From Coleofasciculus sp. LEGE 07092 (GTDB lineage Bacteria; Cyanobacteriota; Cyanobacteriia; Cyanobacteriales; Coleofasciculaceae): DNA of 44,791 nucleotides. Below, piece by piece: positions 8,304 through 16,796 of the stretch. The stretch covers positions 1-44,791 of the forward strand of contig NZ_JADEWY010000045.1 of the NCBI RefSeq assembly GCF_015207375.1, in the 5' to 3' direction. The position numbers and the translations under genes are program-made. The notes under the pieces were generated by a model. That model was not told the DNA's origin and did no database searches. It saw only the letters and a program-made list of their open reading frames with translations. Each line of letters begins with the position of its first letter. The stretch's first letter is position 1.

Positions 8304-9104
8304 ATGCGAATCATCATTGGCAACATCGTGGCAATTTTTCGTAAGGAATTGCAGGGCTATTTTGCCTCGCCCTTAGCTTATGTGGTAGCAGGCTTTTTCT
8401 GGCTGCTATCTGGCTTCTTTTTCGTAACTATTCTATTGGGTCCGAATGGTATCATTCAGCAAGCAGCGGCGCGGGACCAACTGGGAATGCCAACGCCCCC
8501 AGTAGATGTTGCCTATGAATTTTTGAACTGGTTTTTAAGCGTTATGGGTTCCCTGGTTCTGTTCGTGCTGCCGATTCTCTCGATGGGGCTTTACGCCGAG
8601 GAGCGCAAACGCGGTACGCTGGAACTGCTAGCAACGTCACCGATGACGAACTGGACAGTGGCAGTGGGAAAATTGTTGGGTGTGCTAACATTTTTTACCA
8701 TCATGGTTCTGCCTTTGCTGGCTTATGAAGCGATCGCCCTGAGTGCAGCCGATCCCGCCATTCAACCCGCCGTGCCTTTACTGGCTCATGCCGGATTGAT
8801 TTTGCTAGCCGCATCGGTTCTCTCCTTGGGAATGTTCATTTCATCCCTAACCGATAGCTCAATTCTGGCAGCTTTTTTGACCTTTGTTTTAATTTTATTT
8901 CTCTGGATTATCGATTTGATTGCTGAGGGTATTGGCGGTCTAGTTGGACAAGCTTTAGGTCATTTGTCGCTCCTAGAAAACTATAACAATTTAATACGAG
9001 GTGTTCTTGATACTAGCAGCCTCATTTTATTTACTAGTTACATCCTTCTCGGCATATTTTTAACTGCCCAGTCAATCGAAACTTTACGTTTTCAGCGTTC
9101 TTAA
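8304..9104 (+). CDS. ABC-2 type permease, GldF-like
   Basis: A 266-residue integral membrane protein with about six hydrophobic segments. It opens with the family-typical IFRKELQGYFASPLAYV and carries EERKRGTLELLATSPMTNW after the second segment, a hallmark of ABC-2/GldF-like permeases. It should form the channel for the ATPase at 6978 in the plasma or thylakoid membrane. AAAGGAAG about 6 nt upstream of the ATG is a strong ribosome-binding site. Substrate is unknown; the Bacteroidetes GldA-F-G system is linked to gliding, but the cyanobacterial homologues have no such assignment that I can name. Confidence 0.88.
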   Translation: MRIIIGNIVAIFRKELQGYFASPLAYVVAGFFWLLSGFFFVTILLGPNGIIQQAAARDQLGMPTPPVDVAYEFLNWFLSVMGSLVLFVLPILSMGLYAEERKRGTLELLATSPMTNWTVAVGKLLGVLTFFTIMVLPLLAYEAIALSAADPAIQPAVPLLAHAGLILLAASVLSLGMFISSLTDSSILAAFLTFVLILFLWIIDLIAEGIGGLVGQALGHLSLLENYNNLIRGVLDTSSLILFTSYILLGIFLTAQSIETLRFQRS

Positions 9105-9135
9105 ATAGTTGGATAATTGACTTTTAGAAAAAGAA

Positions 9136-9170
9136 ACATGACAAAAAACAAATGACAAAGGACAAATGAT
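9136..9170. repeat. Heptamer short tandem repeat (ACAAATG/ACAAAGG)
   Basis: The spacer between permease and GldG-like gene contains successive ATGACAAA, ACAAATG, ACAAAGG and ACAAATG units. This is the short tandemly repeated repetitive type widespread in filamentous cyanobacteria. It lies within the presumed operon, so it is likely transcribed. Confidence 0.6.
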
Positions 9171-9182
9171 ATAAAGACCACT

Positions 9183-10940
9183 ATGAAAACAAGCAGAATT
9201 AAAGGGAAGTATTTAAACTATCTATTTTGGCTCGGTCCCATCCTAACTATTATGGGTATCAGCGCCAGAGTCGTCTCTGGTGAATGGTCGCCCGTCACTT
9301 TGGGGTTACTGATTGCGGGACTCATCATTATTGGATTGTGGGTGCTATTGCTGGAGAGTTTAGCACCTGGTTTTTGGGGACGCCGTTCCACTCAGGTAGG
9401 GACGAATGCCGTTGTTGCTACCCTATCGGTGTTTGTAATTTTGGGGCTAATTAACTTTTTGGGGGTTCGCTATGCGGTGCAACTGGATTTAACGGAAAAT
9501 AAGCTTTTTAGCCTCTCGCCTCTGTCCCAGGAAGTGGTAAAAAATTTGGAGCAGTCGGTAAAGGTTTGGGTATTTCAAAGACCTGCAAGTCCGGCTGATC
9601 GGGAATTACTGGCAAATTATCGCCGATACGGGTCAGAGTTGGAATTTGAGTTTGTTGACCCGCAGCTTAAACCCGCACTGGCTCAAAAATTTAACGTGCA
9701 GTCTCCGGGAGAGGTTTACCTAGAATACGGAACTGAACGGCAGTTAGTGCAAGTTTTAACTCCCTCGGAACCGCTTTCGGAAGTCGAGTTGACTAATGCC
9801 ATCGAACGTATCACGAACGATCGCGCCGCTACAGTTTACTTCCTCCAAGGGCATGGGGAACGCCCTCTTGAGGGAGAAGATGGACTCTCTCTGGCAGTAC
9901 AAGCCTTGGCAGAGAAAAATTTTACGGCTCAACCCCTTAACCTAGCCGATCGCTCAGAGATTCCCGAAGATGCCTCACTTGTGGTTATCGCAGGTCCCAA
10001 ACGGGCGCTGTTTGAGCCAGAAGTTGAAGCCTTCAGACAGTATCTTTCAAAGGGTGGCAGTCTATTAGTAATGGCAGATCCAGATACTAATCCCGGACTG
10101 AACAGCTTGCTCGCCGACTGGGGTGTTAAGTTAGATAACCGAATTGCCATTGATGCTTCCGGTCAGGGACGTGTTGTAGGTTTGGGTCCGGCAACGCCTC
10201 TGGTCAATAAATACGGCGACCATCCCATTACTAACGATTTTGGGGATGGCTTTTCATTATATCCGTTAGCGCGACCTCTAGAAACGAAACCCATAGAGGG
10301 TATTAAGGAAACTCCTCTAGTCATTACGAATGACCAGAGTTGGGCAGAGAGTTCACCGGAAAACCAACCTCTAGAATTTAATGAGGAAGAGGGTGATATT
10401 CCAGGTCCTCTGATGTTGGGTGTTGCTTTAAGCGGTACACCCGAATCCACAACAGCGTCATCCCAGGCAAAAGGCGAAGATACAGAAAGTTCTCAGACTG
10501 CTTCTCAGGACGAGAAAAACGCTGAAGCTAAGGAAGCCGACGCTTCACGTTCCCCGGAAGCTGAGGCAACAGCTAGTCCTGAAGTCTTTCCCCAGGAAAA
10601 CGCTGAAGCATCGCCATCTCCTGAGGAAGAGGATACCGATAAAAAGGAAACCAGTCCCAAGAAAACGGCTGATGAGGCGCGACTTGTTGTTTTTGGCAAC
10701 TCAAATTTTGCCACCGATGGTTGGTTTGAGCAACAGTTGAACAGTGATGTCTTTCTCAACTCCGTTACCTGGTTGAGCAAAGGGAACGAACAAGCCCTTT
10801 CGATTCGCCCCAAAGAACAGCAAAATCGTCGGATTAATCTAACGCCTGGGCAAGCTGGGTTATTGGCTTGGACAGCAATTGGGATTGTGCCGATAGTAGG
10901 GTTTTTGACAGCCGGAGTAATATGGTGGCTGCGTCGTTAA
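9183..10940 (+). CDS. GldG-like ABC transport auxiliary protein
   Basis: The 585-residue protein has three N-terminal hydrophobic segments (about 12-30, 38-57, 78-98), then a large extracytoplasmic part resembling the Gldg/ABC-type uncharacterised transport domain (VKVWVFQRPASPADRELL, YFLQGHGERPL, SLLVMADPDTNPGLNSLL). A single C-terminal membrane helix (about 560-582) ends in WWLRR. An insert rich in Glu, Ser, Ala and Pro (about 420-495) splits the ordered region just before ARLVVFGNSNFATDGWF. GldG proteins pair with GldF permeases; here the gene lies directly between GldF-like and DUF4340 genes, supporting one membrane complex. Substrate is unknown. Confidence 0.85.
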   Translation: MKTSRIKGKYLNYLFWLGPILTIMGISARVVSGEWSPVTLGLLIAGLIIIGLWVLLLESLAPGFWGRRSTQVGTNAVVATLSVFVILGLINFLGVRYAVQLDLTENKLFSLSPLSQEVVKNLEQSVKVWVFQRPASPADRELLANYRRYGSELEFEFVDPQLKPALAQKFNVQSPGEVYLEYGTERQLVQVLTPSEPLSEVELTNAIERITNDRAATVYFLQGHGERPLEGEDGLSLAVQALAEKNFTAQPLNLADRSEIPEDASLVVIAGPKRALFEPEVEAFRQYLSKGGSLLVMADPDTNPGLNSLLADWGVKLDNRIAIDASGQGRVVGLGPATPLVNKYGDHPITNDFGDGFSLYPLARPLETKPIEGIKETPLVITNDQSWAESSPENQPLEFNEEEGDIPGPLMLGVALSGTPESTTASSQAKGEDTESSQTASQDEKNAEAKEADASRSPEAEATASPEVFPQENAEASPSPEEEDTDKKETSPKKTADEARLVVFGNSNFATDGWFEQQLNSDVFLNSVTWLSKGNEQALSIRPKEQQNRRINLTPGQAGLLAWTAIGIVPIVGFLTAGVIWWLRR

Positions 10941-10974
10941 TGTTCAAAATTCACGCATTCAAAATGGTTGACTA

Positions 10975-11751
10975 ATGAAACTACAGCGAACTACTCTGAT
11001 TTTGTTAGTCTTAGCGGTGTTCTTAGGCGGTTTTGTTTATTTTTATGAAGTTCAGGGAGCACCGAAGCGGGAAGCAGCAAAGGAAACTAAGAAGCCAATT
11101 TTTTCCTTTGAAGAAGACCAGATTCAAGGGGTGACAATTTACCTCAATAAGGATCAACGTAAAAAGATTTTCAAGTTTGAGAGAGTCGGCAAGGAGAAAA
11201 TGCCTTGGCAGATGAAGTATCCTAAGGATGTTTCAGCCAGTGATGCCTCTGTTGCTTTTTTATTGGACTTACTTGTGGAAGGAAAGAGCGATCGCTCTTT
11301 CACCGTTCCGGCAACCCAACTCAAGGAATATGGGTTAGACAAGCCGCAAGCCACGGTAAAAGTGGAGCTAAAAAATCGGGAAATTCATCGGATCAATTTA
11401 GGTAAGCCGGACTTTAATCGCAGTTTCTTATACGCTCAGATTGATCCGCGAACTCAGGATTCGGGGCAGGTGGATGTGCTTTTAGTGCCAGTAGACTTTG
11501 AGTATGCTGTCAATCGTCCTGTATCAGAATGGGAGCAAAGTACAGAGGAAGAACCTGAACGTTTCCAGGAACCAGAGGCTGAACAAACCCCATCGCCTAC
11601 TGAGGACAAAGAGACACCAGCAACAGAAGGAAAACCATCGCCTACTGAGGACAAAGAGCAACCTGCTACGGAGGCAAAACCATCGCCTACTGAGAAAAAA
11701 GAGACACCAGCAACAGAAGAAAAGCCATCGCCTACTGAGGAAAACGAGTAG
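10975..11751 (+). CDS. DUF4340 domain protein with repetitive acidic tail
   Basis: The 258-residue protein has an N-terminal membrane anchor (about 5-23), a DUF4340 domain (about 40-190, with IFKFERVGKEKMPWQMKYP and LLVPVDFEYAVNR), and a C-terminal tail of 15-residue repeats of the form KPSPTEDKETPATEG. DUF4340 proteins are commonly found beside GldF/GldG genes, and this one is 34 nt after the GldG-like gene. The tail is probably disordered and may vary in length between strains. No enzymatic motif is seen. Confidence 0.82.
   Translation: MKLQRTTLILLVLAVFLGGFVYFYEVQGAPKREAAKETKKPIFSFEEDQIQGVTIYLNKDQRKKIFKFERVGKEKMPWQMKYPKDVSASDASVAFLLDLLVEGKSDRSFTVPATQLKEYGLDKPQATVKVELKNREIHRINLGKPDFNRSFLYAQIDPRTQDSGQVDVLLVPVDFEYAVNRPVSEWEQSTEEEPERFQEPEAEQTPSPTEDKETPATEGKPSPTEDKEQPATEAKPSPTEKKETPATEEKPSPTEENE
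11591..11745 (+). repeat. 45-bp coding tandem repeat (about 3.4 copies)
   Basis: CATCGCCTACTGAG recurs at 11591, 11636, 11681 and 11726, an exact 45-bp period encoding PSPTE(D/K)KE(T/Q)PATE(G/A/E)K. It forms the disordered tail of the DUF4340 protein and is prone to slippage. Confidence 0.85.
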
Positions 11752-11857
11752 ACATCGTGTATAGCGTTTCCTAGCATCGTCTCTACAGGATTGCGGTTAA
11801 AAGAGGTGTTGAAAATGAGGTGCAAAATAACTGGGAAAAGAATTCCCCTGTAATCCC

Positions 11858-12508
11858 ATGAACTACATCATCCAAAATCCTGAAAATGTTTTTAAATTAC
11901 TGTTAGAACACCTCAAAATGACTGCTTTGACAATGGCAGTTGCTGTAGCGATCGCTCTACCCTTATCATTACTAATTACTCGCTATCGCTGGCTTAACGT
12001 TCCGGTTTTAGGAGTTCTGGGAACCCTTTACACCATACCGAGTCTGGCGTTAATTATTTTACTAGTGCCAATTTTTGGATTGAATCGTCAGTCTGTAGTG
12101 GTGGCGATGATTGTTTATACCCAAGTCATTTTGGTACGAAATTTCTCGGTAGCGCTGCAATCGGTTGAACCCACTATTCTGGAAGCGTCACGAGGGATGG
12201 GAATGAATTCTTGGCAGCGTTGGTGGTGGGTACAGGTGCCGTTAATTTTACCAATTTGTTTGGCGGGGGTGCGTCTAGCTACTATTGTAGCGATCGCAAT
12301 TGCCACTATCGGAGCCAAGTTTGGTGCTGGAGGATTGGGAGTATTACTCTTTGAGGGTGTTGCCCAAACTCGTTACGATAAGATTTGGACAGGAGCTATT
12401 GCTGTAGCTGTACTGGCGTTTTTCCTAAATAGTTTGCTATTGGGCTTGCAGTGGCTTTCAAGTTCAACCCGAAAAGTTATCCCGCCTGGTTTATTTGTAA
12501 GGCATTAA
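11858..12508 (+). CDS. ABC permease, osmoprotectant/glycine betaine (OpuC/ProW) type, copy 1
   Basis: A 216-residue membrane protein with about five to six helices and the BPD_transp_1 fold. The cytoplasmic EAA loop reads EASRGMGMNSWQRWWWVQVP, and PSLALIILL and GAGGLGVLLF are also typical of OpuCB/OpuCD-like permeases. These normally work with an OpuCA ATPase carrying CBS domains and a choline/betaine-binding protein. Neither is nearby. It is convergent with a second permease of exactly the same length at 12637. The start ATG fits the conserved N-terminal amphipathic helix. Confidence 0.85.
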   Translation: MNYIIQNPENVFKLLLEHLKMTALTMAVAVAIALPLSLLITRYRWLNVPVLGVLGTLYTIPSLALIILLVPIFGLNRQSVVVAMIVYTQVILVRNFSVALQSVEPTILEASRGMGMNSWQRWWWVQVPLILPICLAGVRLATIVAIAIATIGAKFGAGGLGVLLFEGVAQTRYDKIWTGAIAVAVLAFFLNSLLLGLQWLSSSTRKVIPPGLFVRH

Positions 12509-12577
12509 TCAGTCGAGTGCTGACGGCGGCTGATATTGTCACAAGTCAGTCTCCTTAATTCGACTACCATTTGTGCA

Positions 12578-12596
12578 ATTTCTTCTTGAAAGAAAT
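12578..12596. terminator. Possible bidirectional hairpin between convergent permeases
   Basis: ATTTCTT and AAGAAAT pair around a 5-nt loop in the 128-nt space between two convergent genes. A-T-rich flanks could serve either strand. The stem is weak. Confidence 0.35.
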
Positions 12597-12636
12597 CTAA
12601 ATAGACTTTATTTGAAATAGCTATAGAACACATTTA

Positions 12637-13287
12637 TCATTCCGAATTCCTTCTTGGTTGCAGATACCGTTGCAAAACACTCAAACTTACCTCAGCCACC
12701 ACTGCTAGCAGCGCCACGGGAATGGCACCAACCAACAGAATTGCCGTATCGTAAAGCGAGAAGCCTAGGACGATGAAACTCCCGAATCCTCCGGCACCGA
12801 TAAAAGCAGCAAGGGTAGCGCTAGCGATCGCTTCCACGGTAGCGGTTTTGATGCCAGCAACAATTAAAGGTAACGCTAAAGGGATTTCTACCTGTAGCAG
12901 AAGTTGTTTGGGTGCCATTCCCATACCCTTTGCTGCCTCTAGAATAGCTGGATCTATGCTGCGAAAGGCAACATCGGTGCCAATCAGAATGGGCGGCATA
13001 ACCAAAATCGTTAGAGCGATCGCGGCAGATTGGAAGCCAAGACCAAAATAAGGAATGGCAATAAATAGAATCGCTAAACTCGGAATAACCCGCAACGCAT
13101 TAAAACTGTTAATTAAGACAGTTGATACCACCTGCGAACGAGAACTCAGCAGTCCGAATGGCAAACCCAGCACTAACCCAATACCTAATGGCACTCCCAC
13201 CAGCAGCAAATGCTGTCCAAATGCTTCAACAAATTTATCACTATGACTGGTAGCATAAGTTAGGGTTTGAGTAAAACTATTGAACAT
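12637..13287 (-). CDS. ABC permease, osmoprotectant/glycine betaine (OpuC/ProW) type, copy 2
   Basis: A 216-residue membrane protein of the same family as 11858..12508. The EAA loop is EAAKGMGMAPKQLLLQVEIP, preceded by RVIPSLAILFIAIPYFGLG and followed by IGAGGFGSFIVLG. In OpuC-type systems two different permeases form a heterodimer, so these two may be partners despite opposite strands. No ATPase or binding-protein gene lies within the window beside them. The ligand cannot be assigned from permeases alone. Confidence 0.85.
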   Translation of the reverse strand: MFNSFTQTLTYATSHSDKFVEAFGQHLLLVGVPLGIGLVLGLPFGLLSSRSQVVSTVLINSFNALRVIPSLAILFIAIPYFGLGFQSAAIALTILVMPPILIGTDVAFRSIDPAILEAAKGMGMAPKQLLLQVEIPLALPLIVAGIKTATVEAIASATLAAFIGAGGFGSFIVLGFSLYDTAILLVGAIPVALLAVVAEVSLSVLQRYLQPRRNSE

Positions 13288-13387
13288 TGTAGATTTTTGA
13301 GCAGCTAACGTTGGAAGGCTTGTAAAATTTATCCTATACGTTACGTTGCTGTATTAACTAACACCTATCAACAGTCCGAGTTAACTC

Positions 13388-14023
13388 ATGAGCGTAAAAG
13401 TAATTATTTTTGATTTTGACGGTACTATCGCTGACACCCTTGATGCTATTGTCAGGATTACCAATCGTTTGGCTGTCGAATTTGGCTATAAACCAACCAC
13501 TCCTGAGGAACTCGAACAAGTTAGAAAAATTAGCTCTCGACAAATTATTAAACTATCAGGTCTTTCAATTTTTAAAATTCCTTTCTTGCTGAAAAGGTTG
13601 AAAACAGACCTACGCCAAGAAATTGAGCAGCTCAATACAATTACTGGAATTAAAGAAACATTAGAAAATTTAAAAAATGATGGAAAAATAATCGGCATTC
13701 TAACTTCTAATTCCGAGGAGAACGTCAGCATTTTTCTAAAAAAGCATGATATGCAAAATTTGTTTGATTTTATTGATTCGGGGACAACACTATTTGGAAA
13801 ACACAAGATTTTGAAAAAATGGATCAAAAAAAATAAATTCAAACCCGAAAATATTATTTATGTGGGAGATGAAACAAGAGATATTGAATCAGCCCAAAAG
13901 ATTAACATCAAAATCGTTGCAGTGACTTGGGGATTTAATTCATCGGAAGCATTAGCCGAGTGCAATCCGGATTTTTTAATTGATCATCCGAGGGAGCTGA
14001 TTGAGTTGATGAAACATCTGTAA
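13388..14023 (+). CDS. HAD-superfamily hydrolase (phosphoglycolate phosphatase-like)
   Basis: The 211-residue product carries HAD motif I as IFDFDGTIADTLD (nucleophile and acid/base Asp), motif II as GILTSNSEEN, a Lys in the HKILKKW region and motif IV as YVGDETRDIESA. A helical cap (about 20-90) follows motif I, as in subfamily IA (Gph-like). It should remove phosphate from a small metabolite; the substrate is not predictable. Coding DNA is distinctly more A-T-rich (many AAA, ATT codons) than flanking genes, suggesting foreign origin. It is monocistronic in appearance. Confidence 0.85.
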   Translation: MSVKVIIFDFDGTIADTLDAIVRITNRLAVEFGYKPTTPEELEQVRKISSRQIIKLSGLSIFKIPFLLKRLKTDLRQEIEQLNTITGIKETLENLKNDGKIIGILTSNSEENVSIFLKKHDMQNLFDFIDSGTTLFGKHKILKKWIKKNKFKPENIIYVGDETRDIESAQKINIKIVAVTWGFNSSEALAECNPDFLIDHPRELIELMKHL

Positions 14024-14155
14024 TCGTTTCAAAGAAGACAGCAGACTGGCTCTGGATGCTCTCAAGGTAGCAGCCAACCCCTGAGTAAACTTGCTTAATT
14101 ATAGGCAAGTTTGTATCAGCACTATAATCATTAATGTAAAGATATGTAAACAATC

Positions 14156-14872
14156 ATGCAGGATAAAGTTGTTGTTATTGTAGGTGCCACTGGCGGTATT
14201 GGTTCTGCCTTAACGCACCAACTGGCGCGGAGCGGTTCCCGTCTGGTGTTGGCGGCAAGAAAGAGCGTGAGCCTAGAGACTTTGGCATCCCAGCTACCCA
14301 CTGCCTCTCCAGAGCAAGTCTTGGTGGTGCCGACTGACATCACTAACCCCTTAGAAGTGGAGACACTCATGGAGAAAGCGGTTGCTCAGTTCGGTCAAAT
14401 TGATGTGCTAGTGAATGCTGCGGGAGCTGGAGTTTTGAAACAGTACAATAAAATTCAACCGACTGACTTAGATGCCATGTTGGACTTAAATCTCAAGGGG
14501 AGTTTCTATACCTGTCAGGCAGCAGCAGAGGTGATGAAAGGGCAGAAGTCTGGTCACATCTGCAATATTGTTGGCATCTTGGGCAAGCACTCCATGGCGA
14601 TGGCATCGGCATATTGTGCCTCAAAGTTTGGTGTTGTCGGTTTTAGCAAATGCATGGCAGAGGAACTGAAGCGTTTTGGTATCAAGTTTACGCTGTTCTA
14701 CTTTGGGGGTATAGATACTCCCTTCTGGGATAATGTCAGCTTAAAGGTTGATCGGCAGAAGATGCTGAGTCCTCAAACGGCGGCTGATGCTATTCTGTTT
14801 GCACTCAAAGCCGAGCCGCAAGCCGTGCCAATGGAAATCAACCTTCAGCCGGAAAGTCACTTATTTTTCTGA
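14156..14872 (+). CDS. Short-chain dehydrogenase/reductase, atypical catalytic Ser
   Basis: The 238-residue Rossmann protein has the cofactor loop GATGGIG (11-17 area), NAAGAG in the fifth strand region, and the YCASK active-site Tyr/Lys. The residue 13 positions before the Tyr, normally the catalytic Ser (as in NISS), is Gly here: the segment reads NIVGILGKHS. The conserved Gly three residues on is retained, so the register is clear. It may use another residue (Ser seven before Tyr) or act differently. The gene is 112 nt upstream of hppD on the same strand; a shared pathway is possible but unproven. Confidence 0.87.
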   Translation: MQDKVVVIVGATGGIGSALTHQLARSGSRLVLAARKSVSLETLASQLPTASPEQVLVVPTDITNPLEVETLMEKAVAQFGQIDVLVNAAGAGVLKQYNKIQPTDLDAMLDLNLKGSFYTCQAAAEVMKGQKSGHICNIVGILGKHSMAMASAYCASKFGVVGFSKCMAEELKRFGIKFTLFYFGGIDTPFWDNVSLKVDRQKMLSPQTAADAILFALKAEPQAVPMEINLQPESHLFF

Positions 14873-14984
14873 TGGGGCATACTATCGCAGCGGAAATAAT
14901 GTTTCTTCTTTCTTGGGAATGACCTGTAAATCTTCAAAAAACGGCAAAATTGACAATCAGGTAAGCTCCCAGATGGGATAGATA

Positions 14985-16097
14985 ATGAAAATCGATCACA
15001 TTCATTTCTATGTAGAAGATGCTACATCCTCTCGCGACTGGTTTATCAAGTTCATGGGCTTTCAAGCTTTAGGAGTGGGTGCTAGTCACCACACTCGCAC
15101 AACGGTGGTAAAAAGTGGCAAGGTTTGCATCGTGCTGTCGTCCCCACTGACTACCGATAGTCCAGTTGCCGAATTTCTACACCTACATCCTCCCGGCGTT
15201 GCTGATATTGCTTTTGCAGTTTCAGATCTAGAAGGTACTATGGATCGACTGGTTGAGCAAGGAGCTAAAGTCCTGCAACCCGTTCGGGAACAGTATTTAG
15301 TCGGGGGATGTTTGAAGTGGGGCAAAATTGCGGCTTGGGGTACGCTGACTCATACCCTGGTAGAACGGCAGGGCATTCATCCTGGGTTGTGGCTACCCGT
15401 TCAAGCTGACTGGGTTGGAGAGGCGAATGAGGTTGGATACTCACCGACTGAGGTTTCCGGGGCAATTGCTCTTTTTACGAGTATCGATCATATTGTGTTG
15501 AATGTTGCTCCTGGGGATTTAGGGCGGGCAGTGCAGTGGTATCAAACTGTTTTGGGATTCCAGCCACAGCAAGTTTTTGCGATTGAGACAGAGCAATCGG
15601 GTTTGTGTTCTCAGGTGATGGTTCATCCTGTAACTGGGGTGCAACTGCCAATTAATCAACCAACGTCAGCTAATTCCCAGATTCAGGAATTTTTAGATGT
15701 AAATCGAGGATCGGGAATTCAGCATATTGCTTTGGCAACGGATAATATCGTAGCGGCGATCGCTCAATTGCGTCATCGGGGTTTATCCTTTTTAGAAGTT
15801 CCTGCCAACTATTACACCCAGCTACGACAGCGCTACCCAAAAAGCGATCTACCAATAGCCCAATGGCAGAAGATTGCCGCTCAACAAATTTTGGCAGACT
15901 GGCAGGAAGAGTCGCCCCAAGCGCTGTTACTTCAAACCTTTACCCAGCCTATTTTCAAGCAGCCCACGTTCTTTTTTGAGGTGATTGAGCGTCGCAGCCA
16001 AGCTCAAGGTTTTGGAGAAGGAAATTTCCGCGCTTTGTTTGAAGCGATTGAGCGGGAGCAGTTGAAACGAGGCAGTTTGGGGATTCAGTCAGGATAG
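14985..16097 (+). CDS. hppD: 4-hydroxyphenylpyruvate dioxygenase
   Basis: The 370-residue enzyme converts 4-hydroxyphenylpyruvate to homogentisate, the head-group precursor of tocopherols in cyanobacteria. Two vicinal-oxygen-chelate domains are present (about 1-140 and 160-340). The iron-binding triad is readable as His169 (IDHIVLNV), His247 (GIQHIALAT) and Glu332 (FFFEVIERR), matching the spacing in characterised enzymes. Length agrees with the family. ATG 14985 starts the first domain directly (MKIDHIHFYVED). No other tocopherol gene is adjacent in the window. Confidence 0.9.
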   Translation: MKIDHIHFYVEDATSSRDWFIKFMGFQALGVGASHHTRTTVVKSGKVCIVLSSPLTTDSPVAEFLHLHPPGVADIAFAVSDLEGTMDRLVEQGAKVLQPVREQYLVGGCLKWGKIAAWGTLTHTLVERQGIHPGLWLPVQADWVGEANEVGYSPTEVSGAIALFTSIDHIVLNVAPGDLGRAVQWYQTVLGFQPQQVFAIETEQSGLCSQVMVHPVTGVQLPINQPTSANSQIQEFLDVNRGSGIQHIALATDNIVAAIAQLRHRGLSFLEVPANYYTQLRQRYPKSDLPIAQWQKIAAQQILADWQEESPQALLLQTFTQPIFKQPTFFFEVIERRSQAQGFGEGNFRALFEAIEREQLKRGSLGIQSG

Positions 16098-16175
16098 GGT
16101 CGTTAAAAAGGAAGGGGCAAGGGAAAATTCTTCTTCCCTATTCCCTATTTCTTTATTTATTCCTCAAAATGTTTA

Positions 16176-16796
16176 TCAACGGAGAAAACTACTAATCAGC
16201 CAGAGCAACACAAACGTTATCAACGTGGCAAATTTTTCAATAGTCAAGCCAATACCCATTAATTGCGACTCTATGACACCCCCCAGCGCAGTTCCCAGTC
16301 CAACACCGATTAACAAACCTGCCAACGTTAGCAATACAGCCCGACCAAATTGTTGTTCTTTGCGATTGAGAAAGTAAATGTTACATCCAAAGCCTAAGGC
16401 GACAGCCAAGGGGAGAATTGACACACCGGAGTACAAAACTGCCAGACCGCTCAATATCAAGAACACGACACCAGGCCAAAGCAAATCGCTGGTCGTCGGT
16501 GTGTCTAAAAACCGTTGCAGCCAAGCTGGAGGGGAATTAGCAGGAGTTTGGGAAACATTCAAGGGGGTTTGAGGCAATCTCTCTGGGAAGCGAATGCGTT
16601 CCGGCACCTTGATTTTTCCCTCTTGCCGCATTCTGAGGCGATCCATAATAATGGCATCGTAAGCCGCCTCTACAGTTTCTACAAGCTTTGGGTCGCCTCG
16701 ATATTGTTGCATCAGGCGTCCTTTCGCATCCTGAATTTCATCAAACGATGCGTCTTCCGTAACCCCAAGCTTTTCATAGGGATTTTGATCGCTCAT
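16176..16796 (-). CDS. CPP1-like (DUF3353) J-domain-like membrane protein
   Basis: The 206-residue product begins with a J-like helical region (MSDQNPYEKLGVTEDASFDEIQDAK, then YDAIIMDRLRMRQEGKIKVP) but lacks a clear HPD motif. Four C-terminal hydrophobic segments follow (about 108-205). This is the layout of the CPP1-like family, whose plant member is a chaperone-like protein that protects protochlorophyllide oxidoreductase in plastids. It probably acts in the thylakoid membrane. Role in this organism is inferred from family only. The start codon is preceded by GGTTTTGA, a modest ribosome site. Confidence 0.85.
   Translation of the reverse strand: MSDQNPYEKLGVTEDASFDEIQDAKGRLMQQYRGDPKLVETVEAAYDAIIMDRLRMRQEGKIKVPERIRFPERLPQTPLNVSQTPANSPPAWLQRFLDTPTTSDLLWPGVVFLILSGLAVLYSGVSILPLAVALGFGCNIYFLNRKEQQFGRAVLLTLAGLLIGVGLGTALGGVIESQLMGIGLTIEKFATLITFVLLWLISSFLR

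Noticed and set aside
11454..11825. 123-residue minus-strand frame rich in SSVGDGF
   Set aside because: It is the reverse-complement shadow of the 45-bp coding repeats in the DUF4340 gene.
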